Assembly (NCBI RefSeq): GCF_009796865.1
Contig: NZ_CP047028.1
Span: 3,224,001-3,288,000 of the forward strand
DNA from: Formosa sp. L2A11
Lineage (GTDB): Bacteria > Bacteroidota > Bacteroidia > Flavobacteriales > Flavobacteriaceae
Direction of reading: 5' to 3'
DNA length: 64,000 bases
Shown here: positions 50,246-59,963 of the stretch, in pieces
How positions within the stretch are numbered: the first letter of the stretch is position 1
Layout: each line of letters opens with the position of its first letter
Translations under genes and position numbers: made by a program
Notes under the pieces: model-generated
What the model was told of the DNA's origin: nothing
What the model saw: only the letters and a program-made list of their open reading frames with translations
Databases searched by the model: none

Positions 50246-50261
50246 AACAAACTACTAAAAC

Positions 50262-52070
50262 ATGGAAACTACACAAAAAGATATCATTAGAGGCGGGCAA
50301 TTTCTTATTAAAAAAACCCCGTGTGAAGACATATTTACTCCAGAAGATTTTTCTGAAGAGCAAATCATGATGAAAGAAGCCGTTATGGAATTTAACGAGC
50401 GTGAAATCATTCCTCATAAAGCAAAATTCGAAGCTAAAGACTATGCACTTACTGAAGAGGTCATGCGTAAAGCAGCTGAACTTGGATTCCTTGGTGTTTC
50501 GGTTCCTGAAGCTTATGGCGGACTCGGAATGGGATTCGTTTCGACTATGTTAACGTGTGATTATATTTCTAGCGGAACAGGATCTTTTAGTACCGCCTTT
50601 GGTGCGCATACTGGAATTGGAACTATGCCAATTACTCTTTATGGTACTGAAGAACAGAAACAAAAATATGTTTCTAAACTAGCTACAGGAGAATGGTTCG
50701 GAGCTTATGCTTTAACAGAACCTGGAGCTGGTAGTGATGCTAATTCAGGTAAAACAACTGCTAAAGTTTCTGAAGACGGAAAATCATATGTCATTAACGG
50801 ACAAAAAATGTGGATTTCAAATGCAGGTTTTTGTAGTTTAATGATTGTGTTTGCACGTATTGAAGATGATAAAAATATTACAGGTTTCATTGTAGAATAT
50901 GATAAAGACAATGCAAATGGTATTACTTTAGGTGAAGAAGAACACAAATTAGGAATTCGTGCATCGTCTACTCGACAAGTCTTTTTTAACGATACTGTTG
51001 TCCCTACAGAAAACATGTTAGCTGGTCGTGGTGAAGGTTTTAAAATTGCGATGAATGCCTTAAATATTGGTCGTATTAAGCTTGCTGCTGCCTGTTTAGA
51101 TTCGCAACGACGTATTACAACAACTGCGGTTCAGTATGCAAACGAACGTAAACAATTTAAAACACCAATTGCAGATTTTGGTGCTATAAAAGTTAAACTA
51201 GCAGAAATGGCTACAAACGCATATGTTGGAGAATCTGCTTCATATAGAGCTGCAAAAAATATTGAAGATCGCATTGCTATGCGACAAGCTGCAGGAAACA
51301 CACATCAAGAAGCTGAATTAAAAGGTGTTGAAGAATATGCTATTGAATGTTCTATCTTGAAAGTAGCTGTATCTGAAGATGTACAACATTGTGCAGATGA
51401 AGGAATTCAAATTTTTGGTGGTATGGGATTCTCTGAAGACACGCCTATGGAAGCTGCTTGGAGAGATGCTCGTATTGCTAGAATTTACGAAGGTACAAAC
51501 GAAATTAACCGTATGCTTTGCGTAGGGATGTTAGTGAAGAAAGCCATGAAAGGCCATGTAGACTTATTAGGTCCTGCAATGAAAGTTCAAGAAGATTTAA
51601 TGGGCATTCCTTCTTTCGAAACTCCAGATTTCTCTGAATTATTTTCAGAAGAAAAATCAATGATTGCTAAACTTAAAAAAGTATTTTTAATGGTTGCTGG
51701 TGCTGCTGTTCAGAAATTTGGACCTGCTTTAGAAGAGCATCAACAATTATTAATGGCGGCTTCAGATATATTAATTGAAATTTATATGGCAGAATCTGCT
51801 ATATTAAGAACAGAAAAGAATGCCAAACGTTTTGGTGAAGAATCGCAGAAAGTACAAATCGCCATGTCTAAATTATATTTATATCAGGCTGTAGATATTG
51901 TTGAGAAAAATGGAAAAGAAAGTATTATTTCTTTTGCTGAAGGAGACGAACAACGTATGATGCTAATGGGACTTAAACGTTTTACAAAATATGTAAACTA
52001 TCCAGATATTGTAGACTTAAGAAATGAAATCGCAGAAAAAGTAAAATCTGAAAACAAGTATTGTTTCTAA
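50262..52070 (+). CDS. Acyl-CoA dehydrogenase, long form
   Basis: A 602-residue flavoenzyme for the first oxidation of beta-oxidation. YALTEPGAGSDANSGKTTAK binds FAD and substrate; KMWISNAGFCSLMIVFARI, LGIRASSTRQVFFNDTVVP and AVQYANERKQFKTPIADFGA follow in order; the catalytic Glu is expected in ARIYEGTNEINRML. The C-terminal 180 residues form the extra helical domain of the VLCAD-like branch. It completes the fad operon and is followed by a strong terminator. Electrons should go to ETF, not encoded here. Confidence 0.93.
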   Translation: METTQKDIIRGGQFLIKKTPCEDIFTPEDFSEEQIMMKEAVMEFNEREIIPHKAKFEAKDYALTEEVMRKAAELGFLGVSVPEAYGGLGMGFVSTMLTCDYISSGTGSFSTAFGAHTGIGTMPITLYGTEEQKQKYVSKLATGEWFGAYALTEPGAGSDANSGKTTAKVSEDGKSYVINGQKMWISNAGFCSLMIVFARIEDDKNITGFIVEYDKDNANGITLGEEEHKLGIRASSTRQVFFNDTVVPTENMLAGRGEGFKIAMNALNIGRIKLAAACLDSQRRITTTAVQYANERKQFKTPIADFGAIKVKLAEMATNAYVGESASYRAAKNIEDRIAMRQAAGNTHQEAELKGVEEYAIECSILKVAVSEDVQHCADEGIQIFGGMGFSEDTPMEAAWRDARIARIYEGTNEINRMLCVGMLVKKAMKGHVDLLGPAMKVQEDLMGIPSFETPDFSELFSEEKSMIAKLKKVFLMVAGAAVQKFGPALEEHQQLLMAASDILIEIYMAESAILRTEKNAKRFGEESQKVQIAMSKLYLYQAVDIVEKNGKESIISFAEGDEQRMMLMGLKRFTKYVNYPDIVDLRNEIAEKVKSENKYCF

Positions 52071-52102
52071 AAATAATGTGTGACTAATTCTATTTTTATT
52101 AT

Positions 52103-52139
52103 AAAAAAGGCCAATTCTAAGTTTAGAATTGGCCTTTTA
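52103..52139. terminator. Bidirectional terminator between acyl-CoA dehydrogenase and GH15 genes
   Basis: A 16-bp stem AAAAAGGCCAATTCTA with TAGAATTGGCCTTTT around a four-base loop. T tracts on both strands serve the two convergent genes. Confidence 0.88.
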
Positions 52140-52158
52140 AATTTTAACTTATTTTATA

Positions 52159-53973
52159 CTATTGATTTTGTTTTTCACGCATACATTCAATAACTTTTTC
52201 TTCTTCAGTAACATTAGATAAATTAATTGCGGTTTCAATTAAAGCCAAATGTGAATATGCTTGTGGGAAATTCCCTAACAAACGTTTTGTTTCAAAATCT
52301 ACATCTTCACTAAACAACCCTAAGTGATTGCTGTAAGTTAATAATTGATCGAACAATGCTTTTGCTTTTTGCTCCTCTCCTATCTTATACAAACTATTTA
52401 TAAACCAGAATGTACAAATGGTAAATGATGATGAAGGCAATCCAAAATCATCTTTATTTTTATAACGGTATAATAAACCATCATTACTTAAATCACGCTC
52501 AATCCCTTTTACAGTATTTACGTATTTAGGATTCTTAGCATCAATAAAACCGTAAGGTTCCATTAATAAAACCGAAGCATCTAAATCGTCTGAACCATAA
52601 GATTGTGTAAAGGCTTGTACTTTTTCATTCCAAGCATTCGTCATGATATCTGCTTTAATCTCTTGCTCAAGCGGTCTCCATTTCTCTGCCTTAGCTGTTT
52701 TTCCTAAAATTTCTGCAACCTTAATTGCTTTATCAATAGCAACCCAACATAACACTTTTGAAAAAGTAAAATGACGTTCTTCTGTTCTAAACTCCCAAAT
52801 TCCTTTATCTGCTTCTTTCCAGTGTTTGTTAACCACCCAAACAATACCTTTAGTTATTGTCCAAATTTCTTCACCGTTTTCTATGTCTGTACTAAAATTA
52901 ACTAATTGTTGGTGGATAACATCCATCAAAATACCATAGATATCATTTTGTCGTTGCTCGTAAGCAGCATTCCCAACACGAACTGGTTTAGAGCCTTTAT
53001 AACCACTTAAATGATCTAAAGTTTCCTCTGTTAATTTTTTCTCTTTATTAATTCCGTACATGATTTGGAGCTTCTCATCTTTATCAGGAATTAAATCAAT
53101 AATAAATTTTAAATAACGCTTGGCAATATTTTTATGTCCTAAATGCGATACCACTTTCACAACCATTGATGCATCTCTAATCCAACAAAAACGATAATCC
53201 CAGTTACGCACTTCTCCAATTGTTTCTGGTAAAGATGTTGTTGCTGCAGCTAAAACCGCTCCTGTTTTATCGTAAGTTAAAAGTTTTAATGTAATGGCAC
53301 TTCTAGCAATTTCCGCATTATAACGCTCATAAGAAGGCGTACTATCCATCCAATTTAACCAGTATACTTTGGTACGTTCATACTCTATATATGCTTTGTG
53401 AACGTCTGGTTTAAAGATCTTTTCATTGTACCCGATTAAGAAATAAGCATCTTTAGTAAGTTCTATTTCTGTTCCATTTACAACAGCATCTTTATCTAAA
53501 TCTGTGTACATAAATAGTGTATCAAACTTTTCTTTATTAGTTAAACTAACAATAAAATCTGATTTCACATAGGTATTCGTTTCTCCTAAAGCATATTCTA
53601 ATTTTGGATTATAATCTGCTATAAATTTTGGAGTCCCTGTTTTATATTTTATAAATCGAATAATTTCTGGAGGCGACTGATAACCTCCTGACGTCTTGTG
53701 ATATCTAGGCATAAAATCCATAATATCGAAGGCATCTGTTCCATTACTAAATGAAGTTACTAAAATCGCTGTTTTATTCAAATAACTTTGTGTAACAGTA
53801 TAACTTTCGTCTACTTTAATACCAAAATGACCTCCAATATTTTCATCTAATATTTTTGCAAAAACCGAACTAGAATCGAATTCTGGTAAACAGCACCATT
53901 CTATAGTTCCTATTTTTGAGATAAGTGCAGCGCTTCGGCAATTCCCTATAATTCCATAATCTAAATTATTCAT
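52159..53973 (-). CDS. Glycoside hydrolase family 15 protein, probable trehalase/glucoamylase
   Basis: A 604-residue cytosolic GH15 enzyme. MNNLDYGIIGNCRSAALISK with GTIEWCCLPEFDSSSVFAKI is the N-terminal beta-sandwich start of bacterial GH15; VRNWDYRFCWIRDASMVV and DKGIWEFR are (alpha/alpha)6-barrel catalytic motifs, the latter with the likely general acid Glu. GH15 members cut alpha-glucosides by inversion, and many bacterial ones are trehalases. Divergence from the OtsA-OtsB fusion 71 bases away favours trehalose breakdown. No signal peptide is seen. Confidence 0.88.
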   Translation of the reverse strand: MNNLDYGIIGNCRSAALISKIGTIEWCCLPEFDSSSVFAKILDENIGGHFGIKVDESYTVTQSYLNKTAILVTSFSNGTDAFDIMDFMPRYHKTSGGYQSPPEIIRFIKYKTGTPKFIADYNPKLEYALGETNTYVKSDFIVSLTNKEKFDTLFMYTDLDKDAVVNGTEIELTKDAYFLIGYNEKIFKPDVHKAYIEYERTKVYWLNWMDSTPSYERYNAEIARSAITLKLLTYDKTGAVLAAATTSLPETIGEVRNWDYRFCWIRDASMVVKVVSHLGHKNIAKRYLKFIIDLIPDKDEKLQIMYGINKEKKLTEETLDHLSGYKGSKPVRVGNAAYEQRQNDIYGILMDVIHQQLVNFSTDIENGEEIWTITKGIVWVVNKHWKEADKGIWEFRTEERHFTFSKVLCWVAIDKAIKVAEILGKTAKAEKWRPLEQEIKADIMTNAWNEKVQAFTQSYGSDDLDASVLLMEPYGFIDAKNPKYVNTVKGIERDLSNDGLLYRYKNKDDFGLPSSSFTICTFWFINSLYKIGEEQKAKALFDQLLTYSNHLGLFSEDVDFETKRLLGNFPQAYSHLALIETAINLSNVTEEEKVIECMREKQNQ

Positions 53974-54044
53974 TAAATCTTCATTTTATATGGTTAACAA
54001 CCAATTTTTCTTTAAATTAACGAAAAACTTATTGCTAATCAAAA

Positions 54045-56264
54045 TTGAACTCCATGAATAAGACTATTATAGTCTCAAATAGACTCCCTTTACAAGTAAA
54101 ATTAGAAAATTCTAAACTAGAAATTAAACCAAGTATTGGAGGTTTAGCCACAGGAATGAAATCTGTACACGCCGAAGGTAATGGTATCTGGGTGGGTTGG
54201 TCTGGATTAACAGAAGATGAACTAACTCCAGAATTAGAAAAAGAAGTAAAAGAAGCTGTAACTAAAGAAAAATGTGTCACAGTACCTTTAACGACCGAAG
54301 ATGTAGATAATTTCTATCTTGGTTTTAGTAACAAAACACTCTGGCCTTTGTTCCATTATTTTATGGAATACACCTCATTTGAACGCTCTGAATGGGAATC
54401 ATACAAAGAGGTTAATCAGAAATTTGCCGATGTTATTCTAGAAAATGTTAATGATGGAGACACAGTTTGGGTACACGATTATCAGTTACTATTATTACCA
54501 AAATTAATTCGCGATAAAAAACCAAATATTTCTATAGGATTCTTTCTACATATTCCTTTTCCTTCGTTCGAAATTTTTAGAACATTCCCTTGGCGTGAAG
54601 AATTATTAGAAGGAATGCTTGGAGCCGATTTAATTGGATTCCATACTTACGATTATGAGCGTCATTTCTTAAGCTCAATAAAACGAATTTTAAGACTTGA
54701 AGTGAGTTTTAATAATATAGATTATTTAGACCGTACGGTTACTGTAGATTCTTTTCCTATGGGAATTGATTATAATAAATTCTATAATGCAGCCCTAGTT
54801 AACGATACACAACAAAAAAAAGAACGTTCAGAATTACAACGCCGTTTAGACGAACATATAAAATCGGATTCCGATGCTAAAATTATACTTTCAATAGATC
54901 GCTTAGATTATACAAAAGGAATTCCTAATCGCTTAAAAGCTTTCGAATATTTCTTAAACAAGTACCCAGAATTTAAGGAAAAAGTAAGATTAATTTTATT
55001 AGCTGTGCCTTCACGTTCTAACGTACCTCAATACCAGAAATTAAAACGCGACACAGATGAATTGGTCGGACGAATAAACGGAGAGTTTTCAACCGTAAGT
55101 TGGACACCAATTTGGTATTTTTATCGTTCTATGCCGTTCGAAAATCTAATCGATTTATACACCACTTCAGACATCGCATTAATTACTCCAATACGCGATG
55201 GGATGAATTTAGTAGCGAAAGAATATGTTGCAACACGTACCAATCAAGACGGTGTACTTATTTTAAGTGAAATGACTGGTGCTTCTAAAGAAATGAATGA
55301 AGCACTATTAATAAACCCTAATAATTTTGACCAAATAGCAGACACCATTAAGCAAGCTATTGAAATGCCAATTGAAGAACAACAAACACGAATTAAAATT
55401 CTTCAAGAACGCTTAGAACGCTATAGTGTTGAAAAATGGGCCAAAGAATTTTTAAAAGCATTAGAATCTACTAAAGAGAAGGAAGATGTATTTATCTCTA
55501 AACGCTTAAATAAAACATTAAAAAATAATATTTCTGAAGCTTTTAGCAGTGCGAAAAAGAAACTTGTTTTATTAGATTTTGATGGGACACTTGTTGGTTT
55601 TAAAGATAACCCGAAAGATTGTAGACCAGATGCAGAGTTATTTGAGTTATTAGATAAAATAAACGCTGTAGAAGGTGTAAAACTTGTTATTATTAGCGGA
55701 AGAGATCGCGAAACATTCGAAGATTGGTTTGCCGGAAAAGACTATACTTTAGTTACAGACCACGGTGTTTGGCTAAAAGAACAAGGCAAAGATTGGATGA
55801 TGCTAGAACACCTTAAAAACGACTGGATGGAAAATATACTTCCTGTTCTAGAAACATTTGTAGACAGAACGCCTGGTACTTTTATTGAAAAGAAAAAATA
55901 TTCTCTTGCTTGGCATTATAGAAAAACCGATCCCGAATTAGCGCAAACCAGAACAATAGAACTCAATACCGTTTTAAATAGTTTAATAGAAAACCATGGT
56001 CTTACTGTTTTAAAAGGAAACAAAGTCACCGAAATAAAAAGTAGTAATGTAAATAAAGGTCGTGCAGCGTCTCGTCTATTAACACAAGATAATTACGATT
56101 TTATGTTTGCTATTGGAGACGATTGGACAGACGAATATATGTTTGAAGAATTACCAGATTCTGCATATACTGTAAAAGTTGGATTTAAGAAAACAAGTGC
56201 AAAATATCATGTTAAAAACACTGCAGAAGTCCGCGAATTATTAAATACTTTTACTAAATCTTAA
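54045..56264 (+). CDS. Fused trehalose-6-phosphate synthase/phosphatase (OtsA-OtsB)
   Basis: A 739-residue two-step enzyme. Residues 1-480 are a GT20 synthase: SNRLPL and GGLATGMKSV hold the UDP-glucose loop, then WVHDYQLLLLPKLI, IGFFLHIPFPS and SIDRLDYTKGIPNRL. Residues about 500-739 are a HAD phosphatase with VLLDFDGTLVGF (nucleophile Asp), LVIISGRDRETFE and a late GDDWTDEYMF metal motif. It makes trehalose from UDP-glucose and glucose 6-phosphate, an osmolyte and stress protectant. The first ATG or one three codons on may be used. It is divergent from the GH15 gene. Confidence 0.94.
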   Translation: MNSMNKTIIVSNRLPLQVKLENSKLEIKPSIGGLATGMKSVHAEGNGIWVGWSGLTEDELTPELEKEVKEAVTKEKCVTVPLTTEDVDNFYLGFSNKTLWPLFHYFMEYTSFERSEWESYKEVNQKFADVILENVNDGDTVWVHDYQLLLLPKLIRDKKPNISIGFFLHIPFPSFEIFRTFPWREELLEGMLGADLIGFHTYDYERHFLSSIKRILRLEVSFNNIDYLDRTVTVDSFPMGIDYNKFYNAALVNDTQQKKERSELQRRLDEHIKSDSDAKIILSIDRLDYTKGIPNRLKAFEYFLNKYPEFKEKVRLILLAVPSRSNVPQYQKLKRDTDELVGRINGEFSTVSWTPIWYFYRSMPFENLIDLYTTSDIALITPIRDGMNLVAKEYVATRTNQDGVLILSEMTGASKEMNEALLINPNNFDQIADTIKQAIEMPIEEQQTRIKILQERLERYSVEKWAKEFLKALESTKEKEDVFISKRLNKTLKNNISEAFSSAKKKLVLLDFDGTLVGFKDNPKDCRPDAELFELLDKINAVEGVKLVIISGRDRETFEDWFAGKDYTLVTDHGVWLKEQGKDWMMLEHLKNDWMENILPVLETFVDRTPGTFIEKKKYSLAWHYRKTDPELAQTRTIELNTVLNSLIENHGLTVLKGNKVTEIKSSNVNKGRAASRLLTQDNYDFMFAIGDDWTDEYMFEELPDSAYTVKVGFKKTSAKYHVKNTAEVRELLNTFTKS

Positions 56265-56284
56265 ATTCAATTTCAAATTAATCT

Positions 56285-57625
56285 ATGAAGTATCGTTTAT
56301 ACTTATGTGTCTTTTTAGGCCTAAGCAGTTTTATGTTGTCTGCTCAAAATCATCAGCAAATTTATAATATTATAGATGCTGTATCTGCAAAACGCATCAA
56401 ACAAGATGTAAAAACACTTACCGAGTTTGGCACACGTAACACGTTTAGTGATACGGTTTCTAACACACGAGGTATTGGTGCTGCGAGACGTTGGATTAAA
56501 AATGAATTCAATGCTATTTCTAGCACGTGTAATTCTTGCCTTAACGTTTTTTATCAGAAAGATTTTGTAAAAAAAGAAGGAAATTCTAGAGTACCACACG
56601 ATGCTTGGGTTGTAAATGTAGTTGCGGTGCAAAAAGGGACAAAATATCCTAATCGTTATATTATTATGACTGGAGATATAGATTCTCGTGCTAGCGATAC
56701 TATGGATTTTACAACAGATGCTCCAGGAGCAAACGACAATGCTTCTGGTATGGCTGGAACTATTGAAGCTGCTCGTGTATTATCTCAATATCAATTTGAA
56801 AGTAGCATTGTCTATTTAGGACTTTCCGGAGAAGAACAAGGTTTATTTGGTGGTGCAGGCTTTGCGGCTTATGCCAAAGCCAATAATTGGGATATTGTAG
56901 GTGTGTTTAATAACGACATGATTGGTAATATTGAAGGTGTAGATGGTGTGATTGATAACAGATCATTTCGCATTTTTTCAGAACCTGTTCCGCCTACAGA
57001 AACAGAAAAACAACGTAAAATGCGTCGTTTTTATGGTGGTGAAGTCGATGGTGTATCTCGCCAGTTAGCCAGATACATTTACAAAACCACAAAAACATAT
57101 ATGCCAGAAATGAATCCTATGATGATTTACAGACTAGATCGTTTTGGAAGAGGCGGCCATCATCGTCCGTTTAACGATTTAGGTTTTGCAGGAATCCGTA
57201 TCATGGAAGCTCATGAAAACTACACACAACAACATCAAGATGTACGTATAGAAAATGGCATTACTTATGGAGACACTTTTGAACATGTAAATTTTGATTA
57301 CACAAAAAAGTTAACCTCTGTAAATGCTATTAACCTTGCATCTTTAGCAAATTCGGCCCCTGCTCCAACTACCGTTGCCATTGGAGGAATTGTTGAAGCC
57401 GCAGCAAAACTAAAATGGAATCCTGTTGATGGTGCCGTTGGTTACAAGATATATTGGAGAGATACAACTTCGCCTACTTGGGATTATAGCAGACCTGTAG
57501 GAAATGTTACAGAGTTCACATTAGATGGTATTGTAATTGACAATTTCTATTTTGGAGTCGCTTCAATAAATGAGAATGGTTTTGAAAGCCCTGTTGTTTT
57601 CCCAAATGCAATCATAAAAAAATAA
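56285..57625 (+). CDS. Secreted M28 family metallopeptidase with fibronectin-type III end
   Basis: A 446-residue exported aminopeptidase-like enzyme. Signal peptide MKYRLYLCVFLGLSSFMLSA; the M28 zinc ligands are seen in TDAPGANDNASGMAGTIEAA, SGEEQGLFGG and FNNDMIGN, with a late His in the EAHENYTQQHQD loop. Residues about 355-446 form an Fn3-like domain (AAAKLKWNPVDGAVGYKIYW). There is no type IX sorting tail. It follows OtsA-OtsB by 20 bases and precedes an M1 peptidase by 18, suggesting peptide digestion in the periplasm. Confidence 0.92.
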   Translation: MKYRLYLCVFLGLSSFMLSAQNHQQIYNIIDAVSAKRIKQDVKTLTEFGTRNTFSDTVSNTRGIGAARRWIKNEFNAISSTCNSCLNVFYQKDFVKKEGNSRVPHDAWVVNVVAVQKGTKYPNRYIIMTGDIDSRASDTMDFTTDAPGANDNASGMAGTIEAARVLSQYQFESSIVYLGLSGEEQGLFGGAGFAAYAKANNWDIVGVFNNDMIGNIEGVDGVIDNRSFRIFSEPVPPTETEKQRKMRRFYGGEVDGVSRQLARYIYKTTKTYMPEMNPMMIYRLDRFGRGGHHRPFNDLGFAGIRIMEAHENYTQQHQDVRIENGITYGDTFEHVNFDYTKKLTSVNAINLASLANSAPAPTTVAIGGIVEAAAKLKWNPVDGAVGYKIYWRDTTSPTWDYSRPVGNVTEFTLDGIVIDNFYFGVASINENGFESPVVFPNAIIKK

Positions 57626-57643
57626 ATTAATAAAATTTCAATT

Positions 57644-59281
57644 TTGAAAAAAAATAACATCCTAATTCTTATCCTTTTATGTTTGTCTACTTCTGCATTT
57701 AGTCAAATGTTATCAGACAAAAAGATTTTTACACATCAAGATACACTTCGTGGTAGCATTACTCCAGAACGTGCTTGGTGGGATTTAACCTATTATCATT
57801 TAAATATTGAGGTAAAACCCGAAAACAAATATATTTCAGGAAAAAACACCATTCAATATACCGTTTTAGAACCTAAAAATGTCTTACAAATAGATTTACA
57901 AGATTCTTTAAAAATCACTAAAGTAACCCAAGACGGTAAAATATTACAAGTAATTGATGACGGAAATGCACATTTTATAACACTTACTAAAACACAACGC
58001 AAAGGCGCTGTAAATGCAATAGACGTTTATTATGAAGGTAACCCCAAAGTTGCTATTAAAGCACCTTGGGACGGTGGTTTTTCTTGGAAAAAAGATGATA
58101 AAGGAAATGATTTTATAGCCACATCTTGTCAAGGTTTGGGTGCAAGCGTTTGGTGGCCTTGTAAAGACCACATGTACGACGAAGTAGACAGTATGGATAT
58201 TAGTGTAACGACTCCAAAAAATTTAATGGATGTTTCTAACGGAAGACTTACAGATACAAAAACGTTAAGTGATGGAAGAAAAACATATACTTGGTCGGTT
58301 AAAAACCCAATTAACAATTATGGTGTAAACGTAAATATTGGAGATTATGTTCATTTTTCTGAAGTTTATCCTGGAGAAAAAGGGCCTTTAGACATGAATT
58401 ACTATGTATTACGCGATAATCTTAAAAAAGCAAAAAAACAGTTTAAAGACGCTCCTAAAATGATGAAAGCTTTCGAACATTGGTTTGGGCCTTATCCCTT
58501 TTACGAAGATGGTTATAAACTGGTTGAAGTGCCTTATTTAGGTATGGAACACCAAAGTTCTGTAACGTATGGTAATAAATTTGAAAACGGATATTTAGGA
58601 CGTGATTTGTCTGGAACAGGTTGGGGATTAAAATTTGACTTTATTATTGTTCATGAATCTGGTCACGAATGGTTTGCCAATAATATTACAGATATTGACA
58701 TTGCAGATATGTGGATTCACGAAAGTTTTACAGCCTATTCTGAAAACTTATTTTTAGATTATTATTACGGTAAAGAAGCTGCCGCAGAGTACGTAATAGG
58801 AACACGTAAATCTATACTAAACAACAAACCAATTATTGGCGTTTATGGCGTAAATAGTGAAGGTTCTGGCGATATGTACTACAAGGGAGCAAACATGCTA
58901 CATACCCTACGCCAGTTAATACAAGATGATGAAAAATGGAGACAAATTTTACGTGGCATGAATAAAACATTCTATCATCAAACCGTAAACACAAAACAGA
59001 TTGAAGACTATTTAAGTGAATCAACTGGCATAGATTTAACTGCATTTTTTAATCAGTATTTAAGAGATATTCGAGTACCTACTTTAGAATATAAATTTGA
59101 AAAGGACAAGTTTAAATACCATTGGACAAATATTGTTTCGGGGTTTGAGATGCCAATTCAAATTACTTTAGATGGAAAAGAACAATGGATACATCCTACT
59201 ACAGCATGGAAAACACAAACTGTAGCCTCTAAAGCATTAGAGATAGATCCTGATTTTTATGTTGAATATAAAAAGTTGTAG
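57644..59281 (+). CDS. M1 family metallopeptidase (aminopeptidase)
   Basis: A 545-residue exported zinc peptidase with a TTG start that gives an ideal signal peptide (MKKNNILILILLCLSTSAFS); no ATG start fits. The M1 site is complete: HESGHEWFANNITDIDIADM then WIHESFTAYSEN gives HExxH-x18-E, and YLGMEHQSSVTYGN is the GxMEN-like substrate motif. The N-terminal saddle domain begins TYYHLNIEVKPENKYISGKN. The usual large C-terminal domain is reduced to about 100 residues, as in other short Bacteroidetes M1 enzymes. It contrasts with the zinc-less relative at 32304. Confidence 0.93.
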   Translation: MKKNNILILILLCLSTSAFSQMLSDKKIFTHQDTLRGSITPERAWWDLTYYHLNIEVKPENKYISGKNTIQYTVLEPKNVLQIDLQDSLKITKVTQDGKILQVIDDGNAHFITLTKTQRKGAVNAIDVYYEGNPKVAIKAPWDGGFSWKKDDKGNDFIATSCQGLGASVWWPCKDHMYDEVDSMDISVTTPKNLMDVSNGRLTDTKTLSDGRKTYTWSVKNPINNYGVNVNIGDYVHFSEVYPGEKGPLDMNYYVLRDNLKKAKKQFKDAPKMMKAFEHWFGPYPFYEDGYKLVEVPYLGMEHQSSVTYGNKFENGYLGRDLSGTGWGLKFDFIIVHESGHEWFANNITDIDIADMWIHESFTAYSENLFLDYYYGKEAAAEYVIGTRKSILNNKPIIGVYGVNSEGSGDMYYKGANMLHTLRQLIQDDEKWRQILRGMNKTFYHQTVNTKQIEDYLSESTGIDLTAFFNQYLRDIRVPTLEYKFEKDKFKYHWTNIVSGFEMPIQITLDGKEQWIHPTTAWKTQTVASKALEIDPDFYVEYKKL

Positions 59282-59291
59282 TAATTAAAAA

Positions 59292-59789
59292 ATGAAACTA
59301 AAAATCCGAGAAGCAGAAGAAAAAGACGTAAATGATATTTTAGATATTCTGAATTACGAAATCTTAAATTCAACAGTGCTTTATGATTACAAAGAAAGAA
59401 CTTTTGAGCAACAACTTAAATGGTTTAAACAAAAAGAGGCTGATAAAATGCCCGTTTTAATTGCTGAAAATGAAAATGGAGTAATCGGTTTCGGAACTTA
59501 TGGCATTTTTAGACCTTGGGATGCTTATCTATTTAGTATTGAACACTCTATTTATGTTAATAACAATTCAAGAGGAATTGGAATAGGAAAACAACTATTA
59601 TCTAAATTAATTGAATTAGCAAAAGAGCAGAAATATCACACCATGATAGCTGGAGTTGACAGTTCTAATGAGGGAAGTGTTGAGTTTCATAAAAAATTCG
59701 GATTTAAAGAAATTGGAACATTTAAAGAAGTTGGATTTAAATTTGACAAATGGTTAGATTTAAAGTTTCTTCAATTACTTCTGAAATAA
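59292..59789 (+). CDS. GNAT N-acetyltransferase, phosphinothricin-acetyltransferase-like
   Basis: A 165-residue GNAT enzyme. KIREAEEKDVNDILDILNYE starts the fold, HSIYVNNNSRGIGIGKQLLS carries the acetyl-CoA pyrophosphate loop (RGIGIG), and MIAGVDSSNEGSVEFHKKFG with FKEIGTFKEVGFKFDKWLDL matches the PAT/MSMEG-type branch that acetylates small amines such as methionine sulfoximine. The true substrate is unknown. It lies 10 bases after the M1 gene and is probably the last gene of that transcript. Confidence 0.9.
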   Translation: MKLKIREAEEKDVNDILDILNYEILNSTVLYDYKERTFEQQLKWFKQKEADKMPVLIAENENGVIGFGTYGIFRPWDAYLFSIEHSIYVNNNSRGIGIGKQLLSKLIELAKEQKYHTMIAGVDSSNEGSVEFHKKFGFKEIGTFKEVGFKFDKWLDLKFLQLLLK

Positions 59790-59903
59790 AAAAACAGATT
59801 CAATAACGGCTATAATTAATATAGGTTTATATATTTAATTGAAAGTTTAGTCTATTTATAGCTAAAAACGCAATGTTGCGTTTATGTGTTGAATCCTTCA
59901 AAC

Positions 59904-59938
59904 AAAAAACGCCACCTTAAAAAAGGTGGCATTTTTTT
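59904..59938. terminator. Bidirectional terminator between GNAT and MoxR-type genes
   Basis: Stem GCCACCTT with AAGGTGGC around a four-base loop, flanked by six A on one side and eight T on the other. It serves two convergent genes. Confidence 0.85.
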
Positions 59939-59963
59939 ATGTTTATACATCTGATTATTTTAT

